Below are positions 1 through 11,999 of a stretch of 64,000 bases of DNA, piece by piece; positions within the stretch are counted from its first letter, which is position 1; every line of letters starts with the position of its first letter. A program made the translations under genes and the position numbers. Source of the DNA: Luscinia megarhynchos (taxonomy: Eukaryota; Chordata; Aves; Passeriformes; Turdidae); the NCBI GenBank assembly GCA_034336665.1, contig CM067568.1:15347983-15411982 (forward strand), given 5' to 3'. Below the pieces are notes generated by a model, which saw only the letters and a list, made by a program, of their open reading frames with translations, was not told where the DNA came from and searched no databases.

Positions 1-660
1 CTAGCTGCAACCACAGCTGTAAAGACACAGTCCTGATTATTTTGGGCATCCATCACCCACCTGACTTGAGCCTTGTGTCTCATCACCTAAGTAGGGGGTG
101 CAAATCTCATTATAACCACCAGAGTGAGTCATGTGTTACAACTTTTGTGCATGTCCATTACATTCAAGAATAACCTCCCAGCTCCTCCCGGGGGAATGAC
201 AGCGATGGATGGACACCTCTCTTTGATCTGGGGAGTTCTTCCTCTACCTCCACTTCGTCTCCAAGGTCATACTATCAGGACAGGGACGGCAAACCCCTCC
301 CATCCCTTGCATATGAATCTCATCTCCTATCCTCAAAAACCACAGGCTACACATGTTTGCTGTTACTTCCAGATGTGTCCACAACTTGAAAGCAGTGATT
401 TCAGAAGGGAAAAAACCTTTAGAGCTAGCAGGGCTAAGTCCCCCCTTCTCCTCCCTTTCCTTCAGCATTGGTCCAGGTCATCAGCTCAGGCAACACCAAG
501 CAGTTCCAGGGGACTCAGCAGCCTCCCCACGGAATCATCTGCACGTGGGTGGATTAGAGACACAATGCAACTCCTCCCCACTGTAAGCCTCAGCCTCAGC
601 TTACTGTCTCAGAATTTGCTCCTGGAGATGCTTGGCTAAAGCCCTGCTAACGGGTATCTA
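1..660. other. Unique non-coding sequence, nothing recognised
   Basis: Mixed-composition sequence without a recognisable repeat, RNA gene or coding exon. A 171-codon frame on + (124-639) and two shorter frames overlap one another. None shows domain-like or conserved-looking peptide sequence, so I regard them as chance. Confidence 0.5.
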
Positions 661-1337
661 ACAAGGAGTCGCCCTGGTGTCCTTCCTTCCCCTGCCGGGA
701 TGGAACAGACGCCGCGGAACAATGGGAGCGGTGGCACCGAGGAGGACGGCGCTGCCCCCACCGATGCAGCAGCACGCACAGCACTCGTATTTCTCGCTGC
801 AGTGTCCTCACCCTGCCAGCCTGGCAAAGGGCTCTGCCCTGCAGACATCTCCAGCCCCGGGCTCTTCTGCAGCAGCCAGACTGGGGGTGCTCTGGTGGCC
901 AGCCACGGGGGCTGTGGTGGGTGAGCGCACAGTGCCACTTCTGGGAGAGGACAGAAGGAGGAGGGAGAAAGGAGACAGCCTGACTCACACCAACACCTGG
1001 AGCACCGACTCCAGAGCCAACACCAGAGTGCTGCTGACACGAGAAGGGTTTGTCCTGACTTTTGGGAGTCCTTTTCAGAGTCGCTCTCTTCCCCATCAGC
1101 TGGTGACAGCCCACCCCCTCCACACCCTGTGCTGTGGGAAGTTAATTTAGAAGCCAACTTTGCCATCTGTGGACTACCCCATGCTGGGAAAACCCTCAGC
1201 TGGGGAGATCTGTTGTCTTTGCAGAGTGGCACAAAGAAATTAGAGCGTGGGAGAGAAGAGGAACCTAAGAGTCCTTCTAAGTCCTTAGCATATTTCTCCA
1301 TGCATCCCCCAGACTCCACCTCTTCCACTCCAAGCAC
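636..1337 (-). other. Long unexplained open frame, probably non-coding
   Basis: This frame stays open for 233 codons. Its first codon is GTG; the first ATG (peptide MEKYAKD) leaves about 221 residues. The predicted peptide has an acidic patch (EESDSEKD) and then Trp/Cys/Pro-rich, low-information sequence. I recognise no family. Other frames on both strands are also open across 650-1150, which points to GC-rich, stop-poor composition and not to coding selection. Confidence 0.12.
665..800. promoter_or_regulatory. Small CpG cluster
   Basis: About a dozen CpG dinucleotides fall within roughly 130 bp, including the GCCGCGG and GACGGCGCTG stretches, while the surrounding DNA is CpG-poor. It is below the usual length for a CpG island. 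It could be a short unmethylated regulatory element, or simply a GC-rich patch. No TATA box or obvious start site is visible beside it. Confidence 0.3.
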
Positions 1338-1414
1338 CTAAATGTGCCCTGTAGTGATGTCTGCTGTTGACATCAGAGACGGCTCAGAGCAGCACTCCTG
1401 CTGCTGCCCTCAGC

Positions 1415-1428
1415 TGAGTCACGACTCA
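1415..1428. promoter_or_regulatory. Palindromic AP-1 / NF-E2-type motif
   Basis: TGAGTCACGACTCA is a perfect inverted repeat (TGAGT, CACG, ACTCA) containing an exact TGAGTCA heptamer. The preceding GC gives GCTGAGTCA, the half-site preferred by NF-E2/Maf dimers. It lies at the edge between GC-rich sequence and a T-rich stretch. The match is seen directly; binding is inference. Confidence 0.3.
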
Positions 1429-1429
1429 T

Positions 1430-4400
1430 GAACAAAGGGGATTTTGACCATTGTTATTTTATTATTTTCATTATTTCATTCATCATCTTAATTTCCTTCT
1501 CTCACTCCTGGCCAAAAGAGGAAGAAAGACATACACACACAAAAGAAAAGGAAAAAAAAAAAAAAAAAAAGGAAAAATACGCCAACACGGTCCACATCTG
1601 GAAACCGATTTCCCAACCTCAGAACAAAGAGCTCTGAAATTGTGGCTCCAAATCTCCTGTTTGTGTTCTCCCATTATGTAAAAAAGTCCTATAATAAAAT
1701 CTAATGGAGAAAAAGCCCAAAAGCCAGCAAGAATTATTTGGAATTTATTAGCAAACAAGATCCATTTGGAAGTCCTTGTAGAAGTGTACATTGAACTTCC
1801 AAAGTTATTAAGCTCAAAAAAAAAAAACCAAAAAAAACCGTAGGAGCATTTTGGTTCCAGAAAAGTTCTCCCTATAGATCAGGCTTGGCTTAAATCTCTT
1901 CTTTAATCCCAGCTGAACTACTGTGCCATTTCTTTTACTTTCCATGTTCAGAAAAATCACTCTTTCCAAAGTTTAGTGCTGTACAGGGATGAGAAAAAAC
2001 TGTGGAGACACAAACAGAATACTAAAGGGAGAAAAAAAGGAAAATAATAATTCCAGAAATCATCATTTTTCAGCAAGGAAAATGAGGACAGACAATTCTT
2101 AAGAGAGTTTAGGATATTAGGATATTTTTGACAGCAGAAAGTTTCTTAGAATGGGTTAAAAATCCACTCTGACACTTTTAACAGAAAAGAATTTTGCAAG
2201 TCAAAGAAATGTTTGTGTGGGAAAAAAATATTCAAACACATTCAGTTTTTAATTTGAAAACTGTAACACCAACCATAGCATTTCAATGGAAAGAAAATGC
2301 ATGCATTGTTGAGAAATGGCACAGTGCACCCCACTGGGACAGAAAGAAAAGGATTATTAATTGAGGATTGTTGAGGACAGGATGATTATTTGAGGGCTTC
2401 AGAAGCAGATGCTTCTCTAACCTGGTTTATCATACAGAGAGACACCCAAGAGCCACGTTTGGCTTCCATTTGCACCTTGGTTCTCCCAAATTGCAGCCCA
2501 ACACACCAGCACCACACTGAAAGCCAGGGCTCGTGTACCCCATGGATTTGTCTTTAGCTCCAAGCCAAAGTGACCTAGGAAGAGGCACCACAACTGGATG
2601 CACATGAAGGAGTCTACATTGTTCAGCAGCCTGCTGGTTATAAACTCTTTCCTCGCTCCTCTCTTTTCTTTGATGTTACTCTGCTCATGTTCAGCATTGA
2701 ATCATTGGACTTCTCCTTTCATCTGGACCCTTGGGATGCGTTATAGGCATGGAAAGAGAAAGGCACCACTTAATAACACTTTCCAAGTACAAGGGAGAGG
2801 AAATTCCTGGAAAATCAGGTTAAGACTGTCCAAAAAACTTCTTCGAAGAAACATGGCAAACTGTATATAGCTATTTATGATGGAGATGGAAGTTAGACTA
2901 CTCTTGAAGGCAAGAGGCTGCTGTCCAGACAGAGGTTTTAATCATCATTCCAGTAAGGCACTGAAAACTAAACACATCATAAGTAGCTGGGGAATAAGGG
3001 CTATTCCAAATAAATAGTCTCATTATTCTGCAGGAGCTGCCCTAGCTCATATATGTTTACCTACATTCGTATTTCAAAAGATCCAAGGATCCTAAACTGG
3101 AATTCTGAATTGCAGAATTTGGATTCTGAAACCAATCTTCTTTCTCCATGCATGGAATTACTCAAATAACAACTGAATTGTTCAAAACATTTTTTTTAAA
3201 TGAACAGTGGTTTTTCTTCAAAAGAAAATAAATTTATGAGCATTTTCTCCTACCCTTCCTCGATTTTTTTCTAATTTTTAAGTAAAAAAACTCCACAAAC
3301 ACAAGAAACTTCTCCTGCTTTGTTTTTCTTCATTCTTTCTCTGTTGCCTTCCTTTCCGTGGCAGAACAGAATAAAAGCTGATGAGAAGGTGTGGGGGAAA
3401 ATAAAGAATACTTTCACCAAATATTTTCATTTGTGTATTTTAAAACTGGAAGATACCAGAGCTGTTCTCTACAGCTTTTCTTAGATGGTTTTCGATTTTT
3501 GCCTTGCTTGCATTTTACTGTCAAATGAGAAAACTGAACCTTTTTTTTTTTTTTAGCTGTGCTCAAAAGCAGGAAACCCAATTAGATGAGCTTAGACAAA
3601 CACACACAATCCATGCAAGAAATTCTTGCTACCTGCAGATATGGTCAGCTCTCAAACCCAGCCCAGGTGTGGTCCAAGCTCTCAGCTCACTGAATATCAC
3701 ATGCTAATTGTTTTTCTGAGAAATATTTTAATGCTGAACCTCAGAGGAGCCATCAGGCTCTATAAAAACTGGCCACAACCTCCTGTTACCAGCCCTACCT
3801 CTGTTGTAGTCACCCTGCTCAGAGCAATGCAACTTCAGCACAGGTCATGCTCAGCCTCAGGTCTCTGCAGTCTTCAGTCTCCTTCTCTCTAAAGCCAAAA
3901 TTTCTCCCACTTATCAGCAGCTGAAACACATACTCAGCCCCTTGGTTTCTAACCCAAAGGACCAGGTTAACCAGGTGAAGATAATGTTTTGCATCTCCCC
4001 ATCACTTCCAGAATCCCAGCACACCTCAGAATATGACAGCCCTCCTTGCTTTACCCCAGCTGTTCCAAGAGCCAATCCATTTCTCACACTCCAGGTCTTG
4101 AAATCAGGGGAAATGCGTAACTTTTATTAATAAAGAACATTTTCTAGCCTCCATGCATGCTAAGGAAAACTTGGAGATGACACCTGAATGCAGTTACAGG
4201 CTCCCAAACCAGGCAGCAGCTGTGAAGAAGCAGGTACACACTTCAGCCTTGTGACTGTTTTCATTCAGCATCACTGTTTCTCAAGACTTGACTCATGATT
4301 TTTGAATGCTGCCAAGGCCGGCATTACTGACCGTGAGCTCTGAGAAGTTTTGATGATTTACTACACGAAAAGTGGGGACTGGAGCTTGTGCTGCTGAGCT

Positions 4401-4925
4401 TTTCAGTACTGTGAGCAGGTCAGGTCTGCCGTGTGTCCCAGCAGAGCCCTGTCCCACCCGTTCTTGCCCAAGCCAGCCCTCTCCCCGTGTGGGGCACAGC
4501 AATCCTCCACGGGTGCAAAAACAAGCCTCAGTCGTGCTCCTCAAAGGAATCCATGAGAATTTTTGCCTTTGGCATACTCATGGAGACAGGGTCTTGCCCA
4601 AAACACATACCAAGGGAATAAATCCTCCAGAAATATGAATTCTCTTTGCCTCATACCAAAACATTCATAGTAAGCCCAGGCGGCACTCCACAGCAAAACA
4701 TTGGCAAGAGGAAATGCTAATAAAACACTAAGACTTTAAAAAACACGGAGAAAAACTTCCCAGAAGAAACAAACATTAGAAGAATATGTTGCCCATTCAG
4801 TCAAAAAATGCTAACAAACTAATGCTGTCTCATGATGAAATTGAAATATTTACAGGAAGAGAGCACAGAATTTTGGCTGACAAACACAAAAACTATCTTT
4901 GAGCATAACTTTTTTTTTCTGTGCA
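1430..4925. other. AT-rich unique sequence with homopolymer runs
   Basis: The stretch contains an A19 run at 1552-1570, A12 and A8 runs at 1816-1827 and 1830-1837, and a T14 run at 3541-3554. No recognisable coding exon or interspersed repeat was found. The T14 run is followed directly by AG and so resembles a splice acceptor, but no convincing exon follows. Confidence 0.5.
1552..1570 (+). repeat. Poly(A) run, 19 nt
   Basis: Nineteen consecutive A residues within a purine-rich stretch (AAAAGAAAAGG upstream, GGAAAAA downstream). There is no flanking duplication to show it is the tail of a retrotransposed copy. Confidence 0.85.
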
Positions 4926-5095
4926 GAACAAAGGGGAAAGGAAACAGAGGAGGGAAAGTGGGAGACTGAGGGCAGGGTGAAAGAAAGGGGATAAAAAGTA
5001 GGAGAGGAATATGGATTAGGAAACTGATGTAGAAAGAAAACAACAAAAAACAAAGGAGCAAGGGGGAAGAGAGGGCAGCAAGAGAGCAGAGTTCA
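4926..5095 (+). repeat. Polypurine-rich tract
   Basis: About 170 bp in which the + strand is overwhelmingly A and G (for example GGGGAAAGGAAACAGAGGAG). Such tracts can form triplex (H-) DNA and mutate easily. Read on the - strand it gives low-complexity Phe/Pro/Leu/Ser frames of 67-80 codons (4819-5061), which are composition artefacts. Confidence 0.6.
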
Positions 5096-5270
5096 CACGA
5101 GGAAGACTTGCTCCTCCACAGTTACCTGCCAGTAGCCAGATTCATTGACATCTCCCTTAGGCAAGGAACAGACTCGTTCACTCCCCCACAAAAGAAGTGG
5201 AATCCTAACGGAGCCTGCCAGCAACACACACAAAACATTAGGCTGCCCAACGGGACAACTGGGGCCAAGT

Positions 5271-5425
5271 GAGTGGAAAGAACATGTCAGCTATTAATTA
5301 ATTTGTTCTATATTCATGTCATTAGAGGTAATTACACGAGCCTTCCCCAGTCACTGATGCCCATGATTCACGATGGACAGTTGCACAACACGGCTGTCAA
5401 TGACTTCATCGTGTTGCATGGAAAA
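5271..5425. promoter_or_regulatory. Candidate conserved non-coding element
   Basis: This block has a balanced, non-repetitive texture unlike its neighbours. It carries two TAATTA homeodomain cores (5295-5300 and 5329-5334). It also has paired inverted repeats: CACGATG (5369-5375) with CATCGTG (5407-5413), and TGCACAACACG (5382-5392) with the near-complement CGTGTTGCA (5410-5418). This could be an enhancer or a structured transcript. No alignment was available, so conservation is inferred only from texture. Confidence 0.3.
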
Positions 5426-5479
5426 TCCTCTCTTGATGTGTGTGCGTGCAGTGACTCACTTTGACACCTTGGGCTGACA

Positions 5480-7915
5480 TTTGCAACCTGGGCCAAGCCT
5501 GTCAACAAGACAAAGGCACTTCTTGTGAGCACTCCAAGCCACTAGGTTGGGTATCAAACACCGAAACACACAGGAGAAGGTAAGAAAAGGTGGCTATCAC
5601 ATGTTCAGGTCATGTGTGCAACAGCCAAGGGCACTGGCACAAGAAAATCCTCGAGGCAACAGCTCTTCTCTGGCAACAGCCAAAAACAGCACTGCAGAGA
5701 GCAAGGCCTCTGCACAGCACTTAAAGTCCACAAGTAGGAACATCCCAGAAGCTCTCGAATACCAAGACAAGCCTTTCTATTTAGAGAGAAGAAGATATTT
5801 CATAAGTGAGAGTCAGCAGGAACAGCTAAGTGCTGCACAGCAATCTCAATGAGAAGAGGAAACATTATGTAAAATAGCACTCAGATGTCACTTGGGAAGA
5901 ATAAGCAAAATCTACCATAAATCCAGGCACATGGGATACAGGAACCTCCACCCAGGACTGGACACCAGAGCAACCCACTCAATCCATCTCCACCCTGGAG
6001 ACAACACAAGAAACAGGAGCTATAAACAGAAAATTAAATAGATGGTTTCTCCTCTCTAGTGGATAAAGTGAAACCGAGATTTCTCCCAATTCCTCTGGCA
6101 GTCCTTTGTAAAGTCTTTCAGAAAAATCAAAATCAAAAGAAGGATCTAGGAAGGAGTGGGTCGCACGAGCCTAGTACTGCATCCTGCATACAGAGAGCAT
6201 GATGAACATAGAGATGCTCAGAGGGAGCACTAAGAGAAATATTTCAGGGAATTTTTTTCATTGACCAAAGGTTTTAAGCAGTGGATGAAAACAACCACCC
6301 TAGTGGTTCTGGTGATTTGGTTCTTTCTGGAAGAAAATAAACATAAGTGAGCAAAAATCATTTTGTTTTGTTAGAGAAAAGTTGAATTTTCCATTTGAAA
6401 TTAGATTTTTTTCTTGCTATACACTTTTCGTTTGTGTTAAGTCTAGAGCCTTGAATACTTCATTCTGCATGGAAAAAAAAATTTTAAAAAAAAGAAGTCC
6501 TCAAAGTTTTCAGTTCAGCAAGGAAGCTAGAAAAAAAATTCCTTGATTCTTCCCATCTTCCCTGCCATTTCAGTTATCCACCTGACTCCCAGGCATTTCA
6601 AAAGCAGATGCACCTGCCTCCAGGCATCCTGGAACTGAGGCCCCCACAAGAGCCTCTCAACCACGAGACAGAAGAAACCTTCTGAGAAATGTGTAAGAGG
6701 CTGCAGGTAGCAAAAAGAAGCCCTGGGTTGGGGCTGGGAAAGGAGACACAAGCAAGGCCTATTGCAGCTGCTGGGTTTTGCTGCTGCCCTGGTTGTACCA
6801 GCACAGGTTCTGTCCCAGCAGTGCAGGGCACACAGCCTGATGGACCACACACACACATATATGGCCCAGGAGAGGCTGGCCAAGCACCCTGCTGCCCCTT
6901 AACAGGCTGGGCTTGCAGTTGTCCTCACCTCATTGTGCCATCAGAGCCGTGGGGAAATGCCTTTTTCCATCTGACTTCAAATCCCCCACCCTGGCCGTGA
7001 CCCCACGGGCAGAGAATTCACAGCTACTGATCACTGCATCTATTTTTTCACGTTTTGCCAAGATAATAGTGAGCCAAGGGCAAAATGTGGTCACCTCAAG
7101 GAGAATTACATGATATTTTTAGGCTTTTACACCTTTGTAAGGGCACAGAAGAAGGCATGACTGAACCATATCTCCCCATTGCTCCCCAGGGAATGCTCTA
7201 CTCACCACAGCCATACCCATTTCTTTCTGCATCCCTTTGGCCCTGCTGCAATAAGTGACACCCATTCACATGCCAGGCAAGCCATGCTGCTGCTCCCCTC
7301 ACTAGAGCTACTTGTTACCCTAGATCAATACTAAAAAAGAAAAAAAATAAAATAGCTCTGCCTTGGGTATCATGCAGTGCATTCCAGTTCCTCCCAGGTC
7401 AGTGTTTGTGCAGTGGTTTAAATACGTGAAGAGTTACATAAATGCTAACTATTATTATAATGTTCCCCTCCTTCCAGTCAACTCCCCCCACAGACCTACG
7501 GAAACATTCCCCACCTCCCATTTTAGCACGTTCATGGCATCAGAAATTACCCTGTTTTCATTTACCCTGCCCTTTGCCATATGATCCTGCCCTCAGAAGC
7601 TTTAAATAGTCTGCATTATTACCAAGGCTTGTTAGGACTTGTCCCCAATCACTCCAGGAATAATCCTTGATGGCTTGTTTCAGACTGTGTGTGTGAATGT
7701 TTGTACAACCACAGGGCTCTGGCTTGCGTAGGTCCCTCCTAGAAGGGGAATTAAAGCTTTGTGCTCTGCACAGGAGTGGCACACAGTGGGAACCTGCGTG
7801 GCAGGGAACCCACTGTTGTGTCTGCATACTCTGGAGCTCTCTTTAGAGAGGATCTGAAATAAAAAAACCATACATTTCGGCAAAGAACAGGCCGACCAGA
7901 TTGTGTGTTGATAGA
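5480..7915. other. Unique non-coding sequence, nothing strong recognised
   Basis: AT-rich to mixed DNA with a short CA/TA repeat (about 6846-6861) and A-rich patches near 6470-6500 and 7330-7355. Open frames of 60-118 codons overlap on both strands (for example around 6530-7000), and none is recognisable. Confidence 0.5.
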
Positions 7916-7920
7916 TGTCA

Positions 7921-7986
7921 AGCAGCAGAAATCAACCTGCCCTTTAAATGCCGAGCAGCAGAAATCAACCTGCCCTTTAAATGCAG
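7921..7986 (+). repeat. 33-bp tandem duplication, two copies
   Basis: Two adjacent 33-bp units (7921-7953 and 7954-7986) each begin AGCAGCAGAAATCAACCTGC and end TTAAATGCNG. They differ at one position near the end (CCG versus CAG). The near identity points to a recent local duplication. The unit length is a multiple of three, so a short frame runs through both, but no coding function is evident. Confidence 0.9.
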
Positions 7987-7989
7987 GGA

Positions 7990-10900
7990 CACTAAAAATG
8001 GTGCAGCCAATGCTTCCCAGAACTGTGCTGGTCACAGCTGGTCCCAGAGCTTGCACTGTTTGTCTGGTGCACAAGAATTCCAGCATTAGATACTGAAATA
8101 TAAGCTCTCTGCTGGGGTTACAACCCCTGCTGTCTACCTTAGGATGGTGACATAAATTGAGAAAAGAGATAGAGAAATCTGGTGCTTAATAAATCTCTTT
8201 TTCGAAGCCTGGCAATCGTGAATTCAATGTCCTCTGCAGGAGAAAACACAAAGCAGAGATAAATGTGCTTTTCTGGGTTGGTTTCCAGCTGCAAACTTGA
8301 AGAAAAACAAATCACACAGTAGCATGACAACACCAAGACTCATGCCATGTAGACTGCAATGTGTATCAGGCAGGGCAAGCAGATTGTTAGACCTTTGTTT
8401 ACCAGGTCCACTGAGATAAAACTTCTGGTGTTTGGGGATTTTGCAGTCTACTATGCACTGACAATCTCATCCTACCCACTATGTTCTCATGACACCACAG
8501 GTACCAAAATGGTAAGTGAGAGGCAGCTGAGAAACACCTGCTAAAATAATACCATCACAAAATGCCTTTGCACACTAGATCAGCATCCAGTCTCCCCAGC
8601 CATGTGGTCTTCATGGTTTTGGATAATTTAATAGTTTTGAACATTTTGCAGCATCCCACCATCTCTAGGACACTAGAAGGGGTATCTGAAGGAACTAAGA
8701 TCAAAAGAGGTCTTGGTGCTTGTCTCTCAAACTCTTCAAAAGTAGCAAAGACAAAGACTATATAAAGTCTTTTGGGATCAGGAGGTGCTGATGTGACCAT
8801 CAGCAGGACGGTTTAGAGATTTTATCTGAGATTAATGTCCTTATCTTAGTGCTTGGTCAAGCAGGCCCCCTCCCAGAAACAAAATTCCCCCAAAGGCAAG
8901 TTATTTGCACTTCTATTTATTTTGCAGGCTACCAAGAATGAAATCAGCGTTTAACGAAAAGGGAACAAGAGAAGCTGCCTAAATGCCTGGGTGGGAAAAG
9001 GGCAGCAAATGGAAGGAAGTGCTACATGAAACCACACAGACTAGAACTGACATAGGAGCTAACCCCGGGTGCAGGGGTGCCCATGCTATAGGACAACTGA
9101 GGGGAGCACAGGCTGCCAAACAAAGATATTTGGAAAACAAGAATTCTCTTGATGGGGAGTTAGCTTACTCACAGGAATGTTCACCTTCTAATATGGACAC
9201 ACAGCAGGCAAAATATGAAATAATATTAAGAAAACTATTTAAAGGGGAAATCCTTGCATTGCTGTAATCCACAGATGATTTTGCAAAGGAAATGTGATTG
9301 TTTTGCACTGCAGCCAGCAAAGAGAGGTAGAGGGATGAATTTATCTTACCTAAGAGCACCCAGCAAAACCAGTGACAGAGACAAGTATGATCACAGAACA
9401 AAATGTGGCCCTTTAGTCTCCTGGCATCCAAAACCCCCACAAATCTGGGGACATAAAAGTGGGAATACTCTTTAGAAATGTGAATTTTGCTGTAACACAA
9501 AGTCAGGCTCAAACCAAGTCATTGCAGAAGATGGATTTGGCTTCCTCATGGGCAGGACCTTCCGAGGGCCTCTGCCCTCCTTAAACAAAGGGACTGGCAA
9601 GCAGGGAAGGAGCTCAAGCACACCTGGCACAAAGCATGAGACATTTCTTCAAGAAGCAAAGTCAAACTTTGCACAAGGGTAAACGTGGAGCAGAGACCCA
9701 CGGAGACACTGGCTCCTGACAATGCTGCAATGAGCAGGCAGTTACAGAAATTAAAGCAGTGACTCACTCAAGCACAAAATGTTCTTCACCATATGCAAGG
9801 AGAACCAAGTCTGAAGAGGAGACAGAGAAGATAAATAAACAAATACACAAATACAAATAAACAGATCTGTGAAACAGGTCCTACTTCAAAGTTGGACCTT
9901 GAGGTGAAAAACACATTAACAAGCAGTCATTCCTAGAGAAGCTCCCCTCCAGGAGGAGCCTGGGGACGCTGGGAGCTCAGCCTTATTCTAATGGATGTTC
10001 AAGTAAACACGCAGGGGGGTCCTCACATATTTCACCATGTGGACCGCACTGAGATATCCAAATTAGAAACTGAGACTCCCTGCAAACTCCAGGGAGAGGG
10101 GCAGTCATTTTTTGAGCATGATTCAGAGCCCAGAGGGTAGGAACCTAGCTCCTGTTCTACTTATGTGGTCCAAACCACCCCCAGAGGTGCCTTCCCCTCT
10201 TCTGAGTCCACACTCAGTGTTTAGGCAGCTGGACATAGGTTCCCTACGCTAAATGGTGACTATTACACAATGACAGCAAATTCCTGAAATCTTCTCTATG
10301 TGGTAAGCATGGTATGAGCCCAGAGGGAAATAACAGAATCTGAGATGGGGAACCTGATGCTGCCTCATAGACTGGAATGGCAAAGCTGTAACAAACACTA
10401 CTTTTCTTTTATTTTTTTTAATTTATTTATTTTAGAACTTGGATGAAGTCTAGCACACGTTAAAGATGGAAGAGGGAGAATCTACTTCTAGATTCTACTT
10501 CACTAGACATGCACATAAAACAGAGTCTTGTTTTCAAAAGAGAAGGAGTAAAAGCTCAGCTATTCCAGATGATAAAATCAGATCCTCTGTAGAGGTGCTA
10601 CGGAGAGATCATACAATAATAACTGCACACAAGAAACAGAAGATTTCACTGAGCTCATAAGGATTAAAATGTATTGACTAAACCCATACAAACAGTTGTG
10701 GTGGACATGGCTGAATCTAAATTTTAAAAAAGAGCAGTTTCAGTTCTGGATGCCTTGAGCATCAGCCACTACTACCACACAGCACATTAATTATTTCACT
10801 ATAGTTAACTATTATATTCTTTACAGGTTATCAGCCAGGAATGCCACATTCTCTTACAGTATTAAAAAAAAAAAGTATATACAGGAAAAGAGGAGGTAAA

Positions 10901-11990
10901 ACTGCAGAGCAGGATTTTGTACATTGGACATTGTAACACCTTATCAGGCCCCAGACGAATGAGATCAGAAATGCCAGCTGGAACCCACAGGGCTTATCTG
11001 GGCACTCAGAATCATAGGAAGAACGAGAGCCAGAGGAGTTTTATTCTATATGAATCCCTGAATGCTGCTGCTGTAGATAAGGAGCAAAGTCCCAGGTTCC
11101 ACAAAGTCAATGACAAATCTCAGCTTGACTTCATTTGGGCTGGGATTTCCTGCCCAGCATCCAAGGGTAAAAACTACACTAAGCACAGGAAAAAGGCAGC
11201 TGAAACTACTGAACTTGTGCATGGCTCATGATTGCCATTGTTTTGCAGCCAGCATAAGCATACCTGCAGTAGATGGGAAAGGTGGTTGATTAATGGTCTG
11301 GGTTTTTCCTTTTTGGGGTTTTTGTTTGGTTTTTTAATTTTTCTTCCTCAGCTAATAGCCAACCTTGCTTTCTGAGGTTTAGGGCCAGACTTTTAGGGGT
11401 TTAGAGATTATTTTTGGAGAATGTTACCCTATGAACAAAGCAACAGAGTTTAACAACTTGCCTGCTGTTGGAGGATGCTCTCGAGGTCCTGGGGCAGGAC
11501 CCCCATGTCATGTGAGTGGAGGCAACAGCAAACCCCATCAATATACTAAGAGGAAAGAGCAGTTGGCCAGTGAACAAACCAGAAAATTTTAAAAGCAAGC
11601 AGCAATCTGTCAAAGTGATAGTCTGGCCTCTCACACTGGCTTGCTGGAAGGAAGACCAGGGTTCACAGGAAAACTCTGCCAGACTCAGTCTCACTCAGGT
11701 GGAGGCTCACAGGCCCCATCAGGTGGGGCTTGGCCACCCAGATCCCAACAGGGACAGCCCTTTGTCCAGGAAGGTGTTCACACAAAAAGGAGAACAAACT
11801 CCTCGTCCTTTCAAAGCATCCAAAATGTTTTGGGCTACACCTCCCAGAGTTAAGATGAGGACCTCAAAGACAACAACAGAAACAACACAGGTACCATGCT
11901 CCAAGTATTGGAGTAACAACCCCATCTCTTATTCAAGGCTAATATGCTCTGTGCTTGGGGGCCCTACTTATTGCCACATGGGACAACATG
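7990..11990. other. Unique AT-moderate sequence, no gene recognised
   Basis: No exon or clear interspersed repeat was recognised. There are A-rich stretches at 9835-9870 and T-rich stretches at 10400-10440 and 11290-11350. A weak old-repeat resemblance is listed separately at 11105-11165. Confidence 0.5.
11105..11165 (+). repeat. Possible remnant of an old amniote repeat
   Basis: TTGACTTCATTTGGGCTGGG (11125-11144) resembles the TTGACTTCAATGGG-type core, followed by a GGATTTG-like stretch, that recurs in reptile and bird genomes. Only this core is visible, so chance similarity is quite possible. Confidence 0.2.
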
Positions 11991-11999
11991 CAACAAACC

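Noticed and set aside
3541..3556. T14 followed by AG as a splice acceptor
   Set aside because: A plain homopolymer followed by AG; the following sequence shows no exon-like peptide or donor.
3760..3772. CTATAAAAACTGG as a TATA promoter
   Set aside because: Isolated motif with no initiator, CpG or exon context.
4819..5061. Phe/Leu/Pro-rich - strand frames as membrane proteins
   Set aside because: They arise directly from translating the polypurine tract in antisense.
11009..11022. CAGAATCATAGG as a CR1 end
   Set aside because: Isolated short match without CR1 sequence beside it.
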